NCBI RefSeq assembly: GCF_003432485.1
Contig: NZ_QVNQ01000001.1
Span: forward strand, 124,001-188,000
Origin: Actinomadura spongiicola
GTDB lineage: Bacteria > Actinomycetota > Actinomycetes > Streptosporangiales > Streptosporangiaceae
DNA length: 64,000 nucleotides
Reading direction: 5' to 3'
Part shown: positions 16,245 to 25,677 of the stretch, piece by piece
Layout: the number at the start of each line of letters is the position of its first letter
How positions within the stretch are numbered: position 1 is the stretch's first letter
The notes under the pieces: model-generated
The model's database searches: none
What the model saw: only the letters and a program-made list of their open reading frames with translations
Told to the model about the DNA's origin: nothing
Program-made: the position numbers and the translations under genes

Positions 16245-17495
16245 TCACGCGTCGTTCACCGCGCGCAACGCGATGTCGGTGCGGTGATGCGAACCCCGCA
16301 GACCGATCTTCGAAACGGCCGCGTAGGCGGCCTTCCGGGCCGCCGCCAGGTCGGAGCCGGTGCCCACGACGTTCAGGACGCGCCCACCCGAGGACACGAG
16401 ACGTCCATCCTCGTTCAGGGCCGTACCCGCGTGCAGGACGTACGCGCCGTCCACCGCGGCCGCCTCGTCCAGTCCGGTGATCTCGTCGCCCTTCACCGGC
16501 GCGGACGGATACCCCTCGGCGGCCACGACCACCGTCACCGCCGCCCCGGGACGCCACTCCGGCCGGAACGCCGGGTCGAGGCCACCCAGCGCGCACGCCT
16601 GGAGGAGCTTCCCGATCGGAGTCGCCAGCCTGTCCAGGACGACCTGCGTCTCCGGGTCACCGAAACGCGCGTTGAACTCCACGACCCGCACGCCCCCGGA
16701 CGTCAACGCCAACCCCGCGTACAGGACCCCCACGTACGGGGTCTCGCGGCGGCGCAACTCGTCCACGGCGGGCTGGACGACCGTGGACATGACCTCGTCC
16801 ACCAGTTCGGGCGGCGCCCACGGCAGCGGCGTGTACGCGCCCATCCCGCCCGTGTTCGGGCCCTCGTCACCGTCGTAGGCGCGCTTGAAGTCCTGCGCGG
16901 GCAGCAGCGGGACGGCGTGCTGACCGTCGCACAACGCGAACAGGGAGACCTCGGGACCGTCCAGGAACTCCTCGATCACCACCCGCTCGCAGCCGGCGGC
17001 GTGCCGGGACGCGACCGCCCGGTCCTCGGTGACGACGACGCCCTTCCCCGCCGCGAGCCCGTCGTCCTTCACCACGTACGGCGGGCCGAACGCGTCCAGC
17101 GCCTCCTCCACCTGCGCGGACGTCTCGCACACCCGCGCGGTGGCGGTCGGGACCCCCGCCTCCGCCATGACCTCCTTCGCGAAGGCCTTCGACGCCTCGA
17201 TCCGGGCGGCCTCCCGGTCGGGCCCGAAACACGGGATGCCGACCCTGCGCAGCGCGTCGCCGACACCGGCGACCAGCACCGCCTCCGGCCCGACCACCAC
17301 GAGCTCCACCCGCAGCCGTCCCGCCAGCTCCGTCACCGCCACGGGATCCGTCGGGTCGAGCCAATGATTCTCCGCGATCTCCGCCGTGCCCGGGTTGCCC
17401 GGAGCACAGTGCAGAGCGGTGACGACGGGGTCGCGATGCAGGGCGCGGGCGAGCGCATGCTCGCGGCCACCCGATCCAAGGACGAGTACTCGCAC
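16245..17495 (-). CDS. purD: phosphoribosylamine-glycine ligase (GAR synthetase)
   Basis: A 416-residue ATP-grasp enzyme of purine synthesis joining phosphoribosylamine and glycine. It starts with the family's MRVLVLGSGGREHALARAL. ATP-grasp features follow: FGPDREAARIEASKAFAKEVM, VVKDDGLAAGKGVVV, PNTGGMGAYTP, and NARFGDPETQVVLDRL with metal ligands. Length is normal. GTG 17495 begins the frame. It is the first gene of a purD-purB operon and is divergent from the corA leader region. Confidence 0.95.
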   Translation of the reverse strand: MRVLVLGSGGREHALARALHRDPVVTALHCAPGNPGTAEIAENHWLDPTDPVAVTELAGRLRVELVVVGPEAVLVAGVGDALRRVGIPCFGPDREAARIEASKAFAKEVMAEAGVPTATARVCETSAQVEEALDAFGPPYVVKDDGLAAGKGVVVTEDRAVASRHAAGCERVVIEEFLDGPEVSLFALCDGQHAVPLLPAQDFKRAYDGDEGPNTGGMGAYTPLPWAPPELVDEVMSTVVQPAVDELRRRETPYVGVLYAGLALTSGGVRVVEFNARFGDPETQVVLDRLATPIGKLLQACALGGLDPAFRPEWRPGAAVTVVVAAEGYPSAPVKGDEITGLDEAAAVDGAYVLHAGTALNEDGRLVSSGGRVLNVVGTGSDLAAARKAAYAAVSKIGLRGSHHRTDIALRAVNDA

Positions 17496-17659
17496 GTGAC
17501 GCGAGCTTACTGGGCCCGGCCCACCGGTAAGGGGCTGAGGCGACCGTCACACCCCGCCGTGTGAACCTCTCCGTTCCGGACGGCGTCCTAAATGTCGGCT
17601 GGTAAGCTTCCACGGGCTTGGCTGCCCGCTGTCGGGACGCGTGAAAGGAGGTGGTCGGG
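17496..17659. other. purD/corA divergent spacer
   Basis: A 164-bp spacer that should hold promoters for the leftward pur operon and the rightward corA leader transcript. No clear hexamer pair is visible. Confidence 0.3.
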
Positions 17660-17776
17660 ATGAGTCCTGGTGATCCTTGCGGTTCGCCGGAAAACCCTCA
17701 CAGTCCGAGCAGGACTGTCCGACCGTCCGCCTCTCTCTGGCGTCCGGCCACGCCTCCAGCGCGCTCCCCTCTCTAA
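17660..17776 (+). CDS. proline-rich 38-aa leader ORF upstream of corA
   Basis: ATG 17660 follows AAAGGAGGTG (17644-17653), one of the strongest ribosome binding sites in the window. It opens a 38-codon ORF ending at TAA 17774-17776. Ten of its 38 residues are proline (positions 3, 6, 10, 13, 16, 22, 29, 32, 33, 37), many written with the rare codons CCT and CCA. The stop codon lies within a stem placed just before the corA ribosome binding site. In enterobacteria, proline-rich leader peptides such as MgtL let ribosome behaviour at low Mg2+ control Mg2+ transporter genes. This ORF has the right position and composition, but that role is an inference. Confidence 0.55.
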   Translation: MSPGDPCGSPENPHSPSRTVRPSASLWRPATPPARSPL

Positions 17777-17819
17777 CCCCCGGGTCGAGCGCGCGCTCCG
17801 CGCGTGGCCGGCGGGTTAG
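17773..17819 (+). promoter_or_regulatory. stem between leader stop and corA ribosome binding site
   Basis: CTAACCC-CCGG (17773-17783) can pair with CCGG-C-GGGTTAG (17808-17819), 11 bp with one bulged C. The loop holds a second GC-rich hairpin (GCGCGC region, 17787-17805). The left arm contains the leader ORF stop codon and the right arm abuts the corA Shine-Dalgarno AGGAG (17818-17822). A ribosome ending or stalling in the leader would open or preserve this stem and so change corA translation. Confidence 0.5.
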
Positions 17820-17828
17820 GAGCACCTC

Positions 17829-18914
17829 ATGGCCATGACACGAGTTCGCCCCGGTCGCGTGCTGTTCAAGACGCGTGGCCGCCCGAACGGCGTCCCGGCG
17901 CCGCGACGCGACTCCGCCGTGATCGACTGGGCCGCCTACATCGACGGGCACCGGGCCTCGACCGAGACCGTCGCCGACGCCGTCCGCCTCATCCGCGACG
18001 GCCGCCTCACCGCCGACGGCGACAGCGCCGGGTTCGTCTGGGTCGGTCTCCATGAGCCGTCCGCCACCGAACTCACCGAACTCGCCGAGGTCTTCGGCCT
18101 TCACCCCCTCGCCGTCGAGGACGCCATCCACGCCCACCAGCGTCCCAAGCTGGAGCGCTACGACGACGTGCACTTCGTCGTCATGAAGACCGTCGGCTAC
18201 GTCGCCACCGACCCCGGCGGCACCGAGGTCGTCGAGACCGGCGAGATCATGATCTTCTGCGGTCCCGACTTCGTCGTGACCGTCCGGCACGGCGCCCACG
18301 GCGCCCTCGGCCCCGTCCGCCGCGACCTCGAAAAGGACCCGGCCCGCCTCGCGCTCGGCCCCGCCGCCGTCCTGCACGCCGTCGCCGACCGCGTCGTCGA
18401 CGGCTACGTCTGTGTCGCCGACGCCGTCATGGAGGACATCGACGAGGTAGAAGAGGCGGTCTTCTCCCCGGAACGCACCGACGAGTCCCGCCGCATCTAC
18501 CGCCTCAAGCGCGAGGTCATCCAGCTCAAGCGCGCCGTCGGCCCCCTCGCCGGTCCGCTGCGCAACCTCTCCGGACGCCGCTTCGTCCCCGCCGAGATCA
18601 AGGAGTACCTCCGCGACGTCGAGGACCACCTCACCCGCGTCCGCGAACAGGTCGAGGCGTACGACGAACTCCTCAACCCCATCCTCCAGGCCCACATGAC
18701 CCAGGTCACCGTCGCCGACAACCGCGACATGCGGAAGATCTCCGCCTGGGGCGCCATCTTCATGGTCCCGACCGCCATAGCGGGCGTCTACGGCATGAAC
18801 TTCGACTTCATGCCGGAGACCCAATGGCGCTACGGCTACCCCATGATCCTCGGCGTCATCACCCTCGCCTGTCTCTCCTTGTACCGAGGCTTCCGCCGCA
18901 ACGGCTGGTTGTAA
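17829..18914 (+). CDS. corA: CorA-family magnesium/cobalt transporter
   Basis: A 361-residue member of the CorA family. The long N-terminal alpha/beta and coiled-coil cytoplasmic domain (about 1-295) includes GFVWVGLHEP, HPLAVEDAI and the stalk helix before the membrane. Two C-terminal helices follow; the pore signature GMN is present in AGVYGMNFDFMPE. The C-terminus RGFRRNGWL has the usual basic end. CorA forms a pentameric channel for Mg2+ (also Co2+, Ni2+). The start at ATG 17829 has AGGAG six bases before. Upstream lies a translated-looking leader with a stem, suggesting post-initiation control. Confidence 0.93.
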   Translation: MAMTRVRPGRVLFKTRGRPNGVPAPRRDSAVIDWAAYIDGHRASTETVADAVRLIRDGRLTADGDSAGFVWVGLHEPSATELTELAEVFGLHPLAVEDAIHAHQRPKLERYDDVHFVVMKTVGYVATDPGGTEVVETGEIMIFCGPDFVVTVRHGAHGALGPVRRDLEKDPARLALGPAAVLHAVADRVVDGYVCVADAVMEDIDEVEEAVFSPERTDESRRIYRLKREVIQLKRAVGPLAGPLRNLSGRRFVPAEIKEYLRDVEDHLTRVREQVEAYDELLNPILQAHMTQVTVADNRDMRKISAWGAIFMVPTAIAGVYGMNFDFMPETQWRYGYPMILGVITLACLSLYRGFRRNGWL

Positions 18915-18986
18915 TCCCTCGAAGTGACGTCGAACTCGTGGACAGCCGTGAGCCGCCGAGGGCCTTGATGGTGCTTGGGGAACGCG

Positions 18987-20186
18987 TTAGGGGCGTGGGG
19001 GGTCGTCGCGGAGGAGGGGGCAGGACATGCAGCGGGGGCCGCCTCGGCCGCTGCCCAGTTCGCTGCCCGTTATTCGGATGACCTCTATGCCGGACGCCTC
19101 TAGCTGGGCGTTCGTTTCCATGTTGCGTTCGTAGGCCACGCAGACGCGGGGAGCGACGGCGAGGGTGTTGTTGCCGTCGTCCCACTGTTCGCGTTCGGCG
19201 GTGACGGGGTCGAGGCCGGTGTCGATCAGCTTGAGACGGTCCAGGCCCATCGCGTCGGCGGCTGCTTGGAGGAATGGGCGGGGCTCGGCGATGTGGAGGT
19301 CGCCGTTGGTGAGGGTGACCTTGTAGGCGGTCAGCGAGTGCGCCACGGGCGGGTACATGACGACGGTGTCGACGTCGACCATGGTGCAGACCGTGTCCAG
19401 GTGCATGGTGGCGCGTTCCTGGGCGATCGGGACGGCGAGGACGGTGTGCGCGAGGCCCGCGCCGATCACCTGGCGGGCCAGGCGTTCGACGCCCGCGGGG
19501 GTCGTGCGTTCGCCGGTGCCGACGGCGAGCACGCCGGGGGCGAGGAGCAGGACGTCCCCGCCTTCGAGGTGTTCGAGGGACGGCGTGTACACGGGGAGGA
19601 CGCCGGCGAAACGCGGATGGTGGGCGTAGATCAGGCCCGTGAGCGCGGACTCGCGGCGGCGGGCCTCCATCGCCAGGCTCGTCACCGCCACCCGGTCGCC
19701 GATCCACGTGCTGTTGTCGCGGGTGAACAGCAGGCCGGGCAGGGGGTCGATGATGAAGTCCAGGCGGTCCATGAGGCGGTAGACGAGGCCGTGGCCCGCC
19801 TTCAGCTCCTCGTGCGCCAGGCCCGCGATGAGCGTGTGCGCGAGGTTCTCGGGATCGAGGTCCCGCAGGTAGGCCTCGACGACGCGGCGGAGCTGGTCGC
19901 CCAGGCGCAGGTCGACGACGGCGTCCGCGATGGCCTGCTCGCGCGCCGAGTCGTACTCCAGGGCGTCCTGGAGAAGCTCGGTGACGTAGAGGACCTCCAC
20001 ACCGCGTGACCGCAACGCCTCCGCGAAGGCGTCGTGCTCCTCCTGCGCCCGGCCCACCCACGGGATCGCGTCGAACAGCAGCTTGTCGCTGTTGCGCGGG
20101 GTCAGCCGCTTCAGTTCCGCGCCGGGACGGTGCAGGAGGACGGTACGGAGCCGTCCCACCTCGCTGGTGACCCGATACTCCCTCAC
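18987..20186 (-). CDS. arcA: arginine deiminase
   Basis: A 399-residue guanidino-group-modifying enzyme that hydrolyses arginine to citrulline and ammonia. Visible motifs: [15 protein letters not shown] with substrate-binding residues near the start, [23 protein letters not shown], the catalytic [11 protein letters not shown] with histidine and aspartate, and the C-terminal nucleophile cysteine (C386) in [11 protein letters not shown]. The frame extends upstream, but GTG 20186 gives the normal ADI length (about 400) and starts with [12 protein letters not shown] as expected. No arcB, arcC or arcD gene is adjacent, so the energy-yielding pathway is not clustered here. Confidence 0.93.
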   Translation of the reverse strand: MREYRVTSEVGRLRTVLLHRPGAELKRLTPRNSDKLLFDAIPWVGRAQEEHDAFAEALRSRGVEVLYVTELLQDALEYDSAREQAIADAVVDLRLGDQLRRVVEAYLRDLDPENLAHTLIAGLAHEELKAGHGLVYRLMDRLDFIIDPLPGLLFTRDNSTWIGDRVAVTSLAMEARRRESALTGLIYAHHPRFAGVLPVYTPSLEHLEGGDVLLLAPGVLAVGTGERTTPAGVERLARQVIGAGLAHTVLAVPIAQERATMHLDTVCTMVDVDTVVMYPPVAHSLTAYKVTLTNGDLHIAEPRPFLQAAADAMGLDRLKLIDTGLDPVTAEREQWDDGNNTLAVAPRVCVAYERNMETNAQLEASGIEVIRITGSELGSGRGGPRCMSCPLLRDDPPRP

Positions 20187-20241
20187 CCTTCGCAGTCTAG
20201 GCCGTGGATCTTCACCGGATTCCCTGTGCCACCATGCCGAA

Positions 20242-21453
20242 ATGATCAAAACGGCCGCGCTGCCGTCGCACCTCACGTCGGCGACGCTGCTGCGGGTGTC
20301 CGCCGAAGGGGTCGCGACGGCGCTGGTCCTGACCGTCGAGGCGCGCACCGGGAACGCCGCCACCGCCGGATACCTCCAGACCGCGATGACGCTTCCCTAC
20401 GTGCTGAGCGGCCCACTGATCGGGAACGCGTTGGACCGGGTGGCACGGCCGCGCGGAATCGCCGTGGCGCTGGCCGCCGGATACGCCGTCGCGACCGCGC
20501 TGCTGCTGGCCACGGCCGGACGGTCGCCGCTGGTCCTCGCGCTGCTCGTCGCGGCGGTGATCGGCTGTACCGAGCCGATCGTGGTGGCGTTGACCAGCCT
20601 GCTGCCCCGGTTCGTCCCCGAGAAGGGGCTTGCTCGCGCGTACGGGTTGGAGGCGTCCAGCTACAACGTGGCCGCCATCGCGGGGCCCGGTCTCGCCGCG
20701 GGCCTCGCCGCCCTGGCGGGCGGTCAGTACGCCGGGGTCGCCGTCGTCGCGGTGGGGTTCGTCGGCCTGCTCACGCTTCCGCTGCTGCGCCTTCCCGGCC
20801 CGCAGGTGGACGTCGTTCCCGGGGCGGGGGTGAAGTCGGTGATCACGGGCGGGCTGGTGGTGCTCGTCGAAGGGCGGGTGCTGCGGGCGCTGACCGCGGC
20901 GACGACGCTCGCGTGGACGGGGTTCGGCGGGGTCGCGGTGATGGCGGTGCTGCTCGCCGAGCACATCGGCGCACCGCCGAGCGCGGGCGGGCGGCTTCTC
21001 GTCGCGCTGGCGGTCGGGTCGCTGATCGGGTCGCTCGCGTCCAGCAGGTGGCTGAAGGCCCGGCACGCCGAACCCGTCATGCTCGTCGGGCTCGTCGCGT
21101 TCGGCGTCTCGCTCGCCGCGCTGGCCGTCGCGCCGTCGCTGACATGGGCGACGGTCGCGTTCGTCGCCGCGGGTGTCTGCGAAGGGCCGGTGTTCGCGGC
21201 GACGCTGATGCTCCGGCAGCGGGAGGCCCCGCCCGACCGGCTCGGCCAGGTCAACACGACCGCGGGCAGCCTCAAGATCGGCGCTTCGGCGGTCGGGGCC
21301 GCGCTGACCGCCGCGTCCGCCGACGCGATCGGCGCGGTCGGGCTGGTGCTGGCGATCGCGGCGTTCCAGGTGGGCGGGGCGCTCGTCGGGCTGCTTCTCC
21401 TGCGCGCCCCCACTGCGGAGAAGCCGGTCGACGCGCTGGAAACGGGTTCGTAA
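20242..21453 (+). CDS. MFS transporter
   Basis: A 403-residue integral membrane protein with about twelve hydrophobic helices and no large soluble domain. The loop between helices 2 and 3 reads [16 protein letters not shown], a version of the MFS motif A. The lack of charged residues in the helices and the overall pattern fit drug/metabolite exporters (DHA-like), but substrate cannot be told. ATG 20242 was chosen over the longer upstream frame because it begins directly before helix 1. It is divergent from arcA with a 55-bp gap and lies alone. Confidence 0.8.
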   Translation: MIKTAALPSHLTSATLLRVSAEGVATALVLTVEARTGNAATAGYLQTAMTLPYVLSGPLIGNALDRVARPRGIAVALAAGYAVATALLLATAGRSPLVLALLVAAVIGCTEPIVVALTSLLPRFVPEKGLARAYGLEASSYNVAAIAGPGLAAGLAALAGGQYAGVAVVAVGFVGLLTLPLLRLPGPQVDVVPGAGVKSVITGGLVVLVEGRVLRALTAATTLAWTGFGGVAVMAVLLAEHIGAPPSAGGRLLVALAVGSLIGSLASSRWLKARHAEPVMLVGLVAFGVSLAALAVAPSLTWATVAFVAAGVCEGPVFAATLMLRQREAPPDRLGQVNTTAGSLKIGASAVGAALTAASADAIGAVGLVLAIAAFQVGGALVGLLLLRAPTAEKPVDALETGS

Positions 21454-21587
21454 GCGGGCTCTCGCGGGGTTCGGCGGGACGGAATCGGGAGAGGGAGCGC
21501 ACTTCGGGGGCGAATCACTGGCGGGTGCGATCTTGATGTGGTGGGATTTCGACATCGTCCCCGGTTGACCCCCCTTTTGGAGAATGC

Positions 21588-22466
21588 GTGCGATCTCCCC
21601 GCGCCCTGATCCCCCTTCTCTCGATCTGTGCCGCCGCCGCGGTCGTCACCGCGGCCGCCACCGGCGCCAGCATCGAGGGCCTGCCGGGCGGCGGTGGATC
21701 CGCGCTCGCCGACGGCGCGGCGACCAGCCCCGACGCCGTCACGATCAAGGCGATGACGTGGAACGTGTGCGGGGACGCCAAGCCCGGCTGCCCGCTCGGC
21801 GCCGCTCCGACCCGGCTCACGAAGGAGATCGCCCAGCGGATGCGGGAGACCGAGGTCGGCGGACGCAAGGTCACGACGAACGCCGTCCTGTTGCAGGAGG
21901 TCTGCGAAGGGCACGTGCGCGCGTTCAAGAAGGTCGAGCGGCTGTCCACCTGGACGTGGGCGTTCGCCGCGCCGCCCAAGGGCTCGTCCTGCTCGAACGG
22001 GCAGGGCCGCCGGGGGGTCGCGATCGGGACCGAGGCGCCGCTCGTCGACGCGCAGCCGACCGGGCTGCCCGGACGGGAGCAGATCGCGTTGTGCGGGGAG
22101 GTGCCGTCCTGGGCGACCCGGGTGTGCGTGACCCGGTTCGAGGCGGGGGGCGCCGAGGGGCGCCGTAAGCAGGCCGCCGCGCTCGCCGAACTGGCGGGCG
22201 GTGGCCGGGTGCTGTTCGGCGGCGACCTCGGCGACACACCGGAGAGCCCGGCCCTCGACCCGCTGTACCAGTCGTACGCGGAGTGCGACCAGTCCGGGAC
22301 GTCCCGGTCCGGGGCGAGCACCCGCCAGGACTGGACGGGCGCCGCGGTGGCGAAGACGGACTACCTGTTCATCACCAGGTCGGCGGCGGTGTCGTGCAGC
22401 GTCCCGGCGGAGCGCGTCAAGGCGTCCGACCACCGGCCGCTGTCGGCCGTGGTGCGTTATCGCTAG
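21588..22466 (+). CDS. secreted endonuclease/exonuclease/phosphatase-family protein
   Basis: A 292-residue exported protein: a signal peptide (about 1-28) and then an EEP-fold domain. Key points are MTWNVCGD (strand with the conserved Asn), LLQEVC (metal-binding glutamate), GGDLGDTPES (family pattern GDxN/D) and KASDHRPLSAVV with the terminal Asp-His pair. The family includes DNases, sphingomyelinases and inositol phosphatases. Three paired cysteine clusters suggest extracellular stability. GTG 21588 follows TTGGAGA. It faces a small membrane-protein gene tail to tail with no gap. Confidence 0.8.
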   Translation: MRSPRALIPLLSICAAAAVVTAAATGASIEGLPGGGGSALADGAATSPDAVTIKAMTWNVCGDAKPGCPLGAAPTRLTKEIAQRMRETEVGGRKVTTNAVLLQEVCEGHVRAFKKVERLSTWTWAFAAPPKGSSCSNGQGRRGVAIGTEAPLVDAQPTGLPGREQIALCGEVPSWATRVCVTRFEAGGAEGRRKQAAALAELAGGGRVLFGGDLGDTPESPALDPLYQSYAECDQSGTSRSGASTRQDWTGAAVAKTDYLFITRSAAVSCSVPAERVKASDHRPLSAVVRYR

Positions 22467-22637
22467 CTAGTGGCTCTTCGACATCTTGGACACGACCGTC
22501 ACGGCGAGGACCACCAGGACGGCGATGAAGCCGACGAAGAAGAAGAGCTTCAGCATCGACAGGATCGCGCCGATGGCGGTCATCGCGAGCCACACCGCGA
22601 GAATGACACCGAGGACGGTCAGGATCGTCTTACCCAT
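22467..22637 (-). CDS. 56-aa membrane protein of unknown function
   Basis: A small protein with two adjacent hydrophobic helices (TILTVLGVILAVWLAMTAI and LFFFVGFIAVLVVLAVTVV) and a lysine/serine C-terminus. Similar tiny proteins are widespread in actinomycetes without known role. ATG 22637 is the natural start; longer upstream frame in the same phase is antisense-like. Its stop touches the end of the convergent nuclease-like gene. Confidence 0.7.
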   Translation of the reverse strand: MGKTILTVLGVILAVWLAMTAIGAILSMLKLFFFVGFIAVLVVLAVTVVSKMSKSH

Positions 22638-22672
22638 GGGCACCACCGTAGGCGCTCGTCGGGTCAAGGTCA

Positions 22673-23326
22673 TCACTCTGGGGGACGACCCTGCCCGGCC
22701 CATCCCCCGACGTTCGGCGGAGGGCCACCCTGAGACCACCCCGGGGCCGCACCCTGACCTGGGGCGGGAGGCGGCTGGTAGGACGGAGGCGGCATCGGCG
22801 GCCCGGGAACGGGAGGCTGGTACGGCGGTTGCGCGCCGGGCGCGGCGAAGGGTTGGCCAGGCGGCGTGAAGGGCTGCGGGCCGGGTGTCGAGGCGCCCGC
22901 GACCATGAGGACGCGCAGGCCGCCGACCGCCGCGGCAGCGAGGGGCGCCAGCAGGTCCCAGCCGTAGAAGCGCGGCTTCAGCGCCTGGACGACGAAGTCG
23001 GTGGGCACCGCGCCGCGGCTGAACAGGTAGCTCAGCAGCCCGGTCCGGGTGGCGACGTACAGGGCGATGTACGCGCAGATCGCCGCGACGATCGGCGCGA
23101 CCGGCCCGCGCGGACGGGTGAGCATGATGCCCGCCGCCGTGACGAGGCCGACGAAGACGCACTGGATCGCGTAGTAGGCGGTGGAGTGCCGGAAGGCCAC
23201 CAGCAGGGTCGTCTCGTACAGGCCGACGAACGTCATGATCGCGCCGAGGGCGGTGGCGACCGCGCCGCCGAGGAGGATGAGCGCGAGGACACCGGCCAGA
23301 GGGGTGGTGGTACGGGAGCGAACCAT
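22673..23326 (-). CDS. four-helix membrane protein with proline-rich tail
   Basis: A 217-residue protein with four hydrophobic helices in the first 140 residues, then a low-complexity cytoplasmic or extracellular tail rich in proline, glutamine, glycine and alanine (about 145-217). Such tails are common in actinomycete membrane proteins of unknown role. It lies upstream of the 56-aa membrane protein on the same strand, 35 bp apart, so they may be co-transcribed. No family recognised. Confidence 0.7.
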   Translation of the reverse strand: MVRSRTTTPLAGVLALILLGGAVATALGAIMTFVGLYETTLLVAFRHSTAYYAIQCVFVGLVTAAGIMLTRPRGPVAPIVAAICAYIALYVATRTGLLSYLFSRGAVPTDFVVQALKPRFYGWDLLAPLAAAAVGGLRVLMVAGASTPGPQPFTPPGQPFAAPGAQPPYQPPVPGPPMPPPSYQPPPAPGQGAAPGWSQGGPPPNVGGWAGQGRPPE

Positions 23327-23446
23327 CGGGCCATTAAATCGGCGATCATCCGGGATCGCTAAGGCCGCCGGGGTGTGTCGTGATCATGTCTTACGAGGTG
23401 ATGACGGCCGAGGTGGACGGGTCGCCGATGGCCGTAACGTGAGGTC

Positions 23447-24178
23447 GTGAACTCGGTGAACCCTCCCGGCCGCGTCCTGGTGGTCGACGACGACCCGACG
23501 GTCGCGGACGTCGTCGCCCGCTACCTGACTCGCGACGGGCACGACGTGGCCTGTGTCGCGGACGGTCCGGCGGCGCTGCGCGCGGCCGTGGACGATCCGC
23601 CGGACCTTGTCGTCCTCGACCTGATGCTGCCCGGAATGGACGGCCTTGAGGTGTGCCGGCGGCTCCGCGAGACCTCCACCGTCCCGATCGTGATGCTGAC
23701 GGCGCTCGGCACGGAGACCGACCGGCTCGTCGGCCTGGAGACCGGCGCCGACGACTATGTGACGAAACCGTTCAGTCCGCGTGAGCTGGCGTTGCGGGTC
23801 CGATCGGTGCTGCGGCGGGCGAGGGGCGCGCTCACCCCGACCGGGCCCGTGGGTCCGCTGCGCGACGGTGACCTCGCCGTGGACGTCAGCGCGCACGAGG
23901 TCGCTCTGCGCGGCGAACTGCTGTCGCTCACGTCCCGGGAGTTCGACCTGCTGGCGTTCCTGCTCCGTCACCCCCGGCAGGCGTTCACGCGGGAGCGGCT
24001 CCTCGAACGGGTGTGGGGCTGGACGTTCGGTGACTCGTCCACCGTCACCGTGCACGTCCGGCGGCTGCGCGAGAAGATCGAGGACGATCCGACCGCGCCG
24101 CGCCGCATCGTCACCGTCTGGGGCGTCGGCTACCGGTACGAGCCCACCGAACCCGACGGCACCGGGGCCGCCTCATGA
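23447..24178 (+). CDS. OmpR/PhoB-type response regulator
   Basis: A 243-residue two-domain regulator. The receiver domain (about 6-120) has the acidic pair in VVDDDPTV, the phospho-acceptor aspartate in LVVLDLMLPGMDG, the threonine in MLTALG and the lysine in YVTKPFSPREL. The C-terminal winged helix (about 145-235) contains LTSREFDLLAFLLRHPRQAFTRERLLERVWGW-type helices and GVGYRYEP. It is encoded directly before a histidine kinase with an ATGA overlap, so the two form a cognate pair. The start is GTG 23447. Confidence 0.95.
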   Translation: MNSVNPPGRVLVVDDDPTVADVVARYLTRDGHDVACVADGPAALRAAVDDPPDLVVLDLMLPGMDGLEVCRRLRETSTVPIVMLTALGTETDRLVGLETGADDYVTKPFSPRELALRVRSVLRRARGALTPTGPVGPLRDGDLAVDVSAHEVALRGELLSLTSREFDLLAFLLRHPRQAFTRERLLERVWGWTFGDSSTVTVHVRRLREKIEDDPTAPRRIVTVWGVGYRYEPTEPDGTGAAS

Positions 24179-25290
24179 TCCCGTTCCCGGACCTTGTCCT
24201 GGTGGTGTCCTACGCGGCCCTCGCCGCGTCCGTCGTCGCCGCCGTCGCGCTCGGCGTCCTGTTCGCGCTGCGGAGCCGGTCGGTCGCCGTGCAGTTGGTC
24301 GTGGTGTGCGGGGCGACCGTGCTGGCGACGATCTCCGGCATTCTGGTGATCTCGTTCCTGATGCTGCTGAACGACCATGACCGTTCGGTCGTCCTCGCGG
24401 TGGTGGTGTCGGCGGGCCTGGTCGGAATGGCGGTGTCGGTCCTGCTCGGGCGTCGCCTCGTGGCCGCGAACCGGACGCTGGTGGAGGCGGTCCGCGCCGA
24501 CCGGTTCCGGGCGCCGTCCGCGACGCTGCCCGCCGAGCTGGCGGAGCTGTCCGGCGAACTGGAGGCCGCCTACGACCGGCTCGCCGCGTCCCACGCACGC
24601 GAGCAGGCCCTGGAGGCGAGCCGCCGGGAGCTGGTCGCCTGGGTGAGCCACGACCTGCGCACGCCGCTGGCCGGGCTGCGGGCGATGGCGGAGGCGTTGG
24701 AGGACGAGGTGGTCGCCGACGAGGGCACCGTCCGGCGGTACCACGGCCGCATCCGCGTGGAGGTGGAGCGGCTCACCGAGATGGTGGACGACCTGTTCGA
24801 GCTGTCCCGCATCCACGCCGGGGCGCTGCGGCTGTCGCGGCAGTGCGTCGGCCTCGCGGACCTGGTCGCCGACGCGGTCGCGGGCACGGAGGCGCTGGCC
24901 CGCGCGAAGGGCGTCCGGCTGCACGGCGACGTCCGGGCGGGCCTGCCCGTCGAGGTCGACAGCGGCGAGCTCGGCCGCGCGCTCCGCAACCTGGTCGTCA
25001 ACGCGATCAGGCACACGCCGAGCGACGGCGCCGTCGAGATCATCGGCGAGGTGCGGGGCGGGGAGGCGCGGGTGACGGTGGCGGACGCCTGCGGCGGCAT
25101 CCCCGAGGAGGACCTGCCGCGCGTGTTCGACGTCGCGTTCCGCGGTGAGGCGGCCCGGACGCCGGGCGGCGGCGCGGGCCTCGGCCTCGCCATCGCCCGC
25201 GGCATCGTGGAGGCGCACGCGGGCGAGATCGGCGTCGCCAACGACGGCCCCGGCTGCCGGTTCGAGGTCCGCCTGCCGCTGACCGTCTGA
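24175..25290 (+). CDS. sensor histidine kinase, partner of the preceding regulator
   Basis: A 371-residue kinase with three hydrophobic helices near the N-terminus (about 7-29, 38-62, 70-92) and almost no extracytoplasmic loop, so it probably senses a membrane or internal signal. After a short HAMP-like linker comes the dimerisation helix with the phospho-acceptor histidine in VAWVSHDLRTPLAGLRA. The ATPase domain shows NLVVNAIRHTPSDG (N box), VADACGGIPEEDLPRVFD (G1; canonical D-x-G-x-G reads DACGG) and GAGLGLAIARGIVEAHAG (G2). The ATG overlaps the regulator's stop, giving translational coupling. Confidence 0.92.
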   Translation: MIPFPDLVLVVSYAALAASVVAAVALGVLFALRSRSVAVQLVVVCGATVLATISGILVISFLMLLNDHDRSVVLAVVVSAGLVGMAVSVLLGRRLVAANRTLVEAVRADRFRAPSATLPAELAELSGELEAAYDRLAASHAREQALEASRRELVAWVSHDLRTPLAGLRAMAEALEDEVVADEGTVRRYHGRIRVEVERLTEMVDDLFELSRIHAGALRLSRQCVGLADLVADAVAGTEALARAKGVRLHGDVRAGLPVEVDSGELGRALRNLVVNAIRHTPSDGAVEIIGEVRGGEARVTVADACGGIPEEDLPRVFDVAFRGEAARTPGGGAGLGLAIARGIVEAHAGEIGVANDGPGCRFEVRLPLTV

Positions 25291-25308
25291 GCCGGCGCCG
25301 CGGGAGCG

Positions 25309-25677
25309 TCAGGGGTCGAGGGTCTCGGCCATCGCGCGGAACGTGGGGCAGGGCCACCGGGACATGCAGGCGCGGCACCGGCGGATGGGGTTGCCGGGAT
25401 CGCTGGAGATGCCCCCGGCCTCCTGCGGACGATGCAGGTCGAGCAGCCGGACGCCGAGATCGGCGAACGTCAGGACCTCCTCGCGGGCACCGGACAGGAA
25501 CGCGAGGTCCTCACGGGACAGCTGCGTCTTGATGGGGACGAAGCCGTTCCGGTTCATCAGGCGGCTCAGGTAACGGGTGGACGTCCGCCACGAACTGGAC
25601 TTCGCCGAACGCGTGCGAATCATCTCCAGACGTTCGCGCAGCCGGGTCTCTCTCGGGTCAGCCTCCATGTGCGGCAC
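25309..25677 (-). CDS. conserved actinomycete protein with C-terminal cysteine cluster
   Basis: A 122-residue basic protein. The N-terminal half is helical (RETRLRERLEMIRTRSAKSSSWRTSTRYLSRLMNRNGF region); the C-terminus has RRCRACMSRWPCPTF with three cysteines that could bind a metal. I do not recognise a named family. Start is GTG 25677, with GGAGG 4 bases before; ATG 25668 is also possible. It is convergent with the two-component system and separated from the next STAS gene by a 220-bp divergent spacer. Confidence 0.6.
   Translation of the reverse strand: MPHMEADPRETRLRERLEMIRTRSAKSSSWRTSTRYLSRLMNRNGFVPIKTQLSREDLAFLSGAREEVLTFADLGVRLLDLHRPQEAGGISSDPGNPIRRCRACMSRWPCPTFRAMAETLDP

Noticed and set aside
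14538..17564. 1008-aa plus-strand ORF across purB and purD
   Set aside because: Antisense to two clear housekeeping genes; extreme Arg/His/Asp composition typical of a GC-rich shadow frame.
17660..17828. M-box (ykoK) Mg2+ riboswitch before corA
   Set aside because: The conserved M-box core is not recognisable; the proline-rich ORF with stem is the better explanation.
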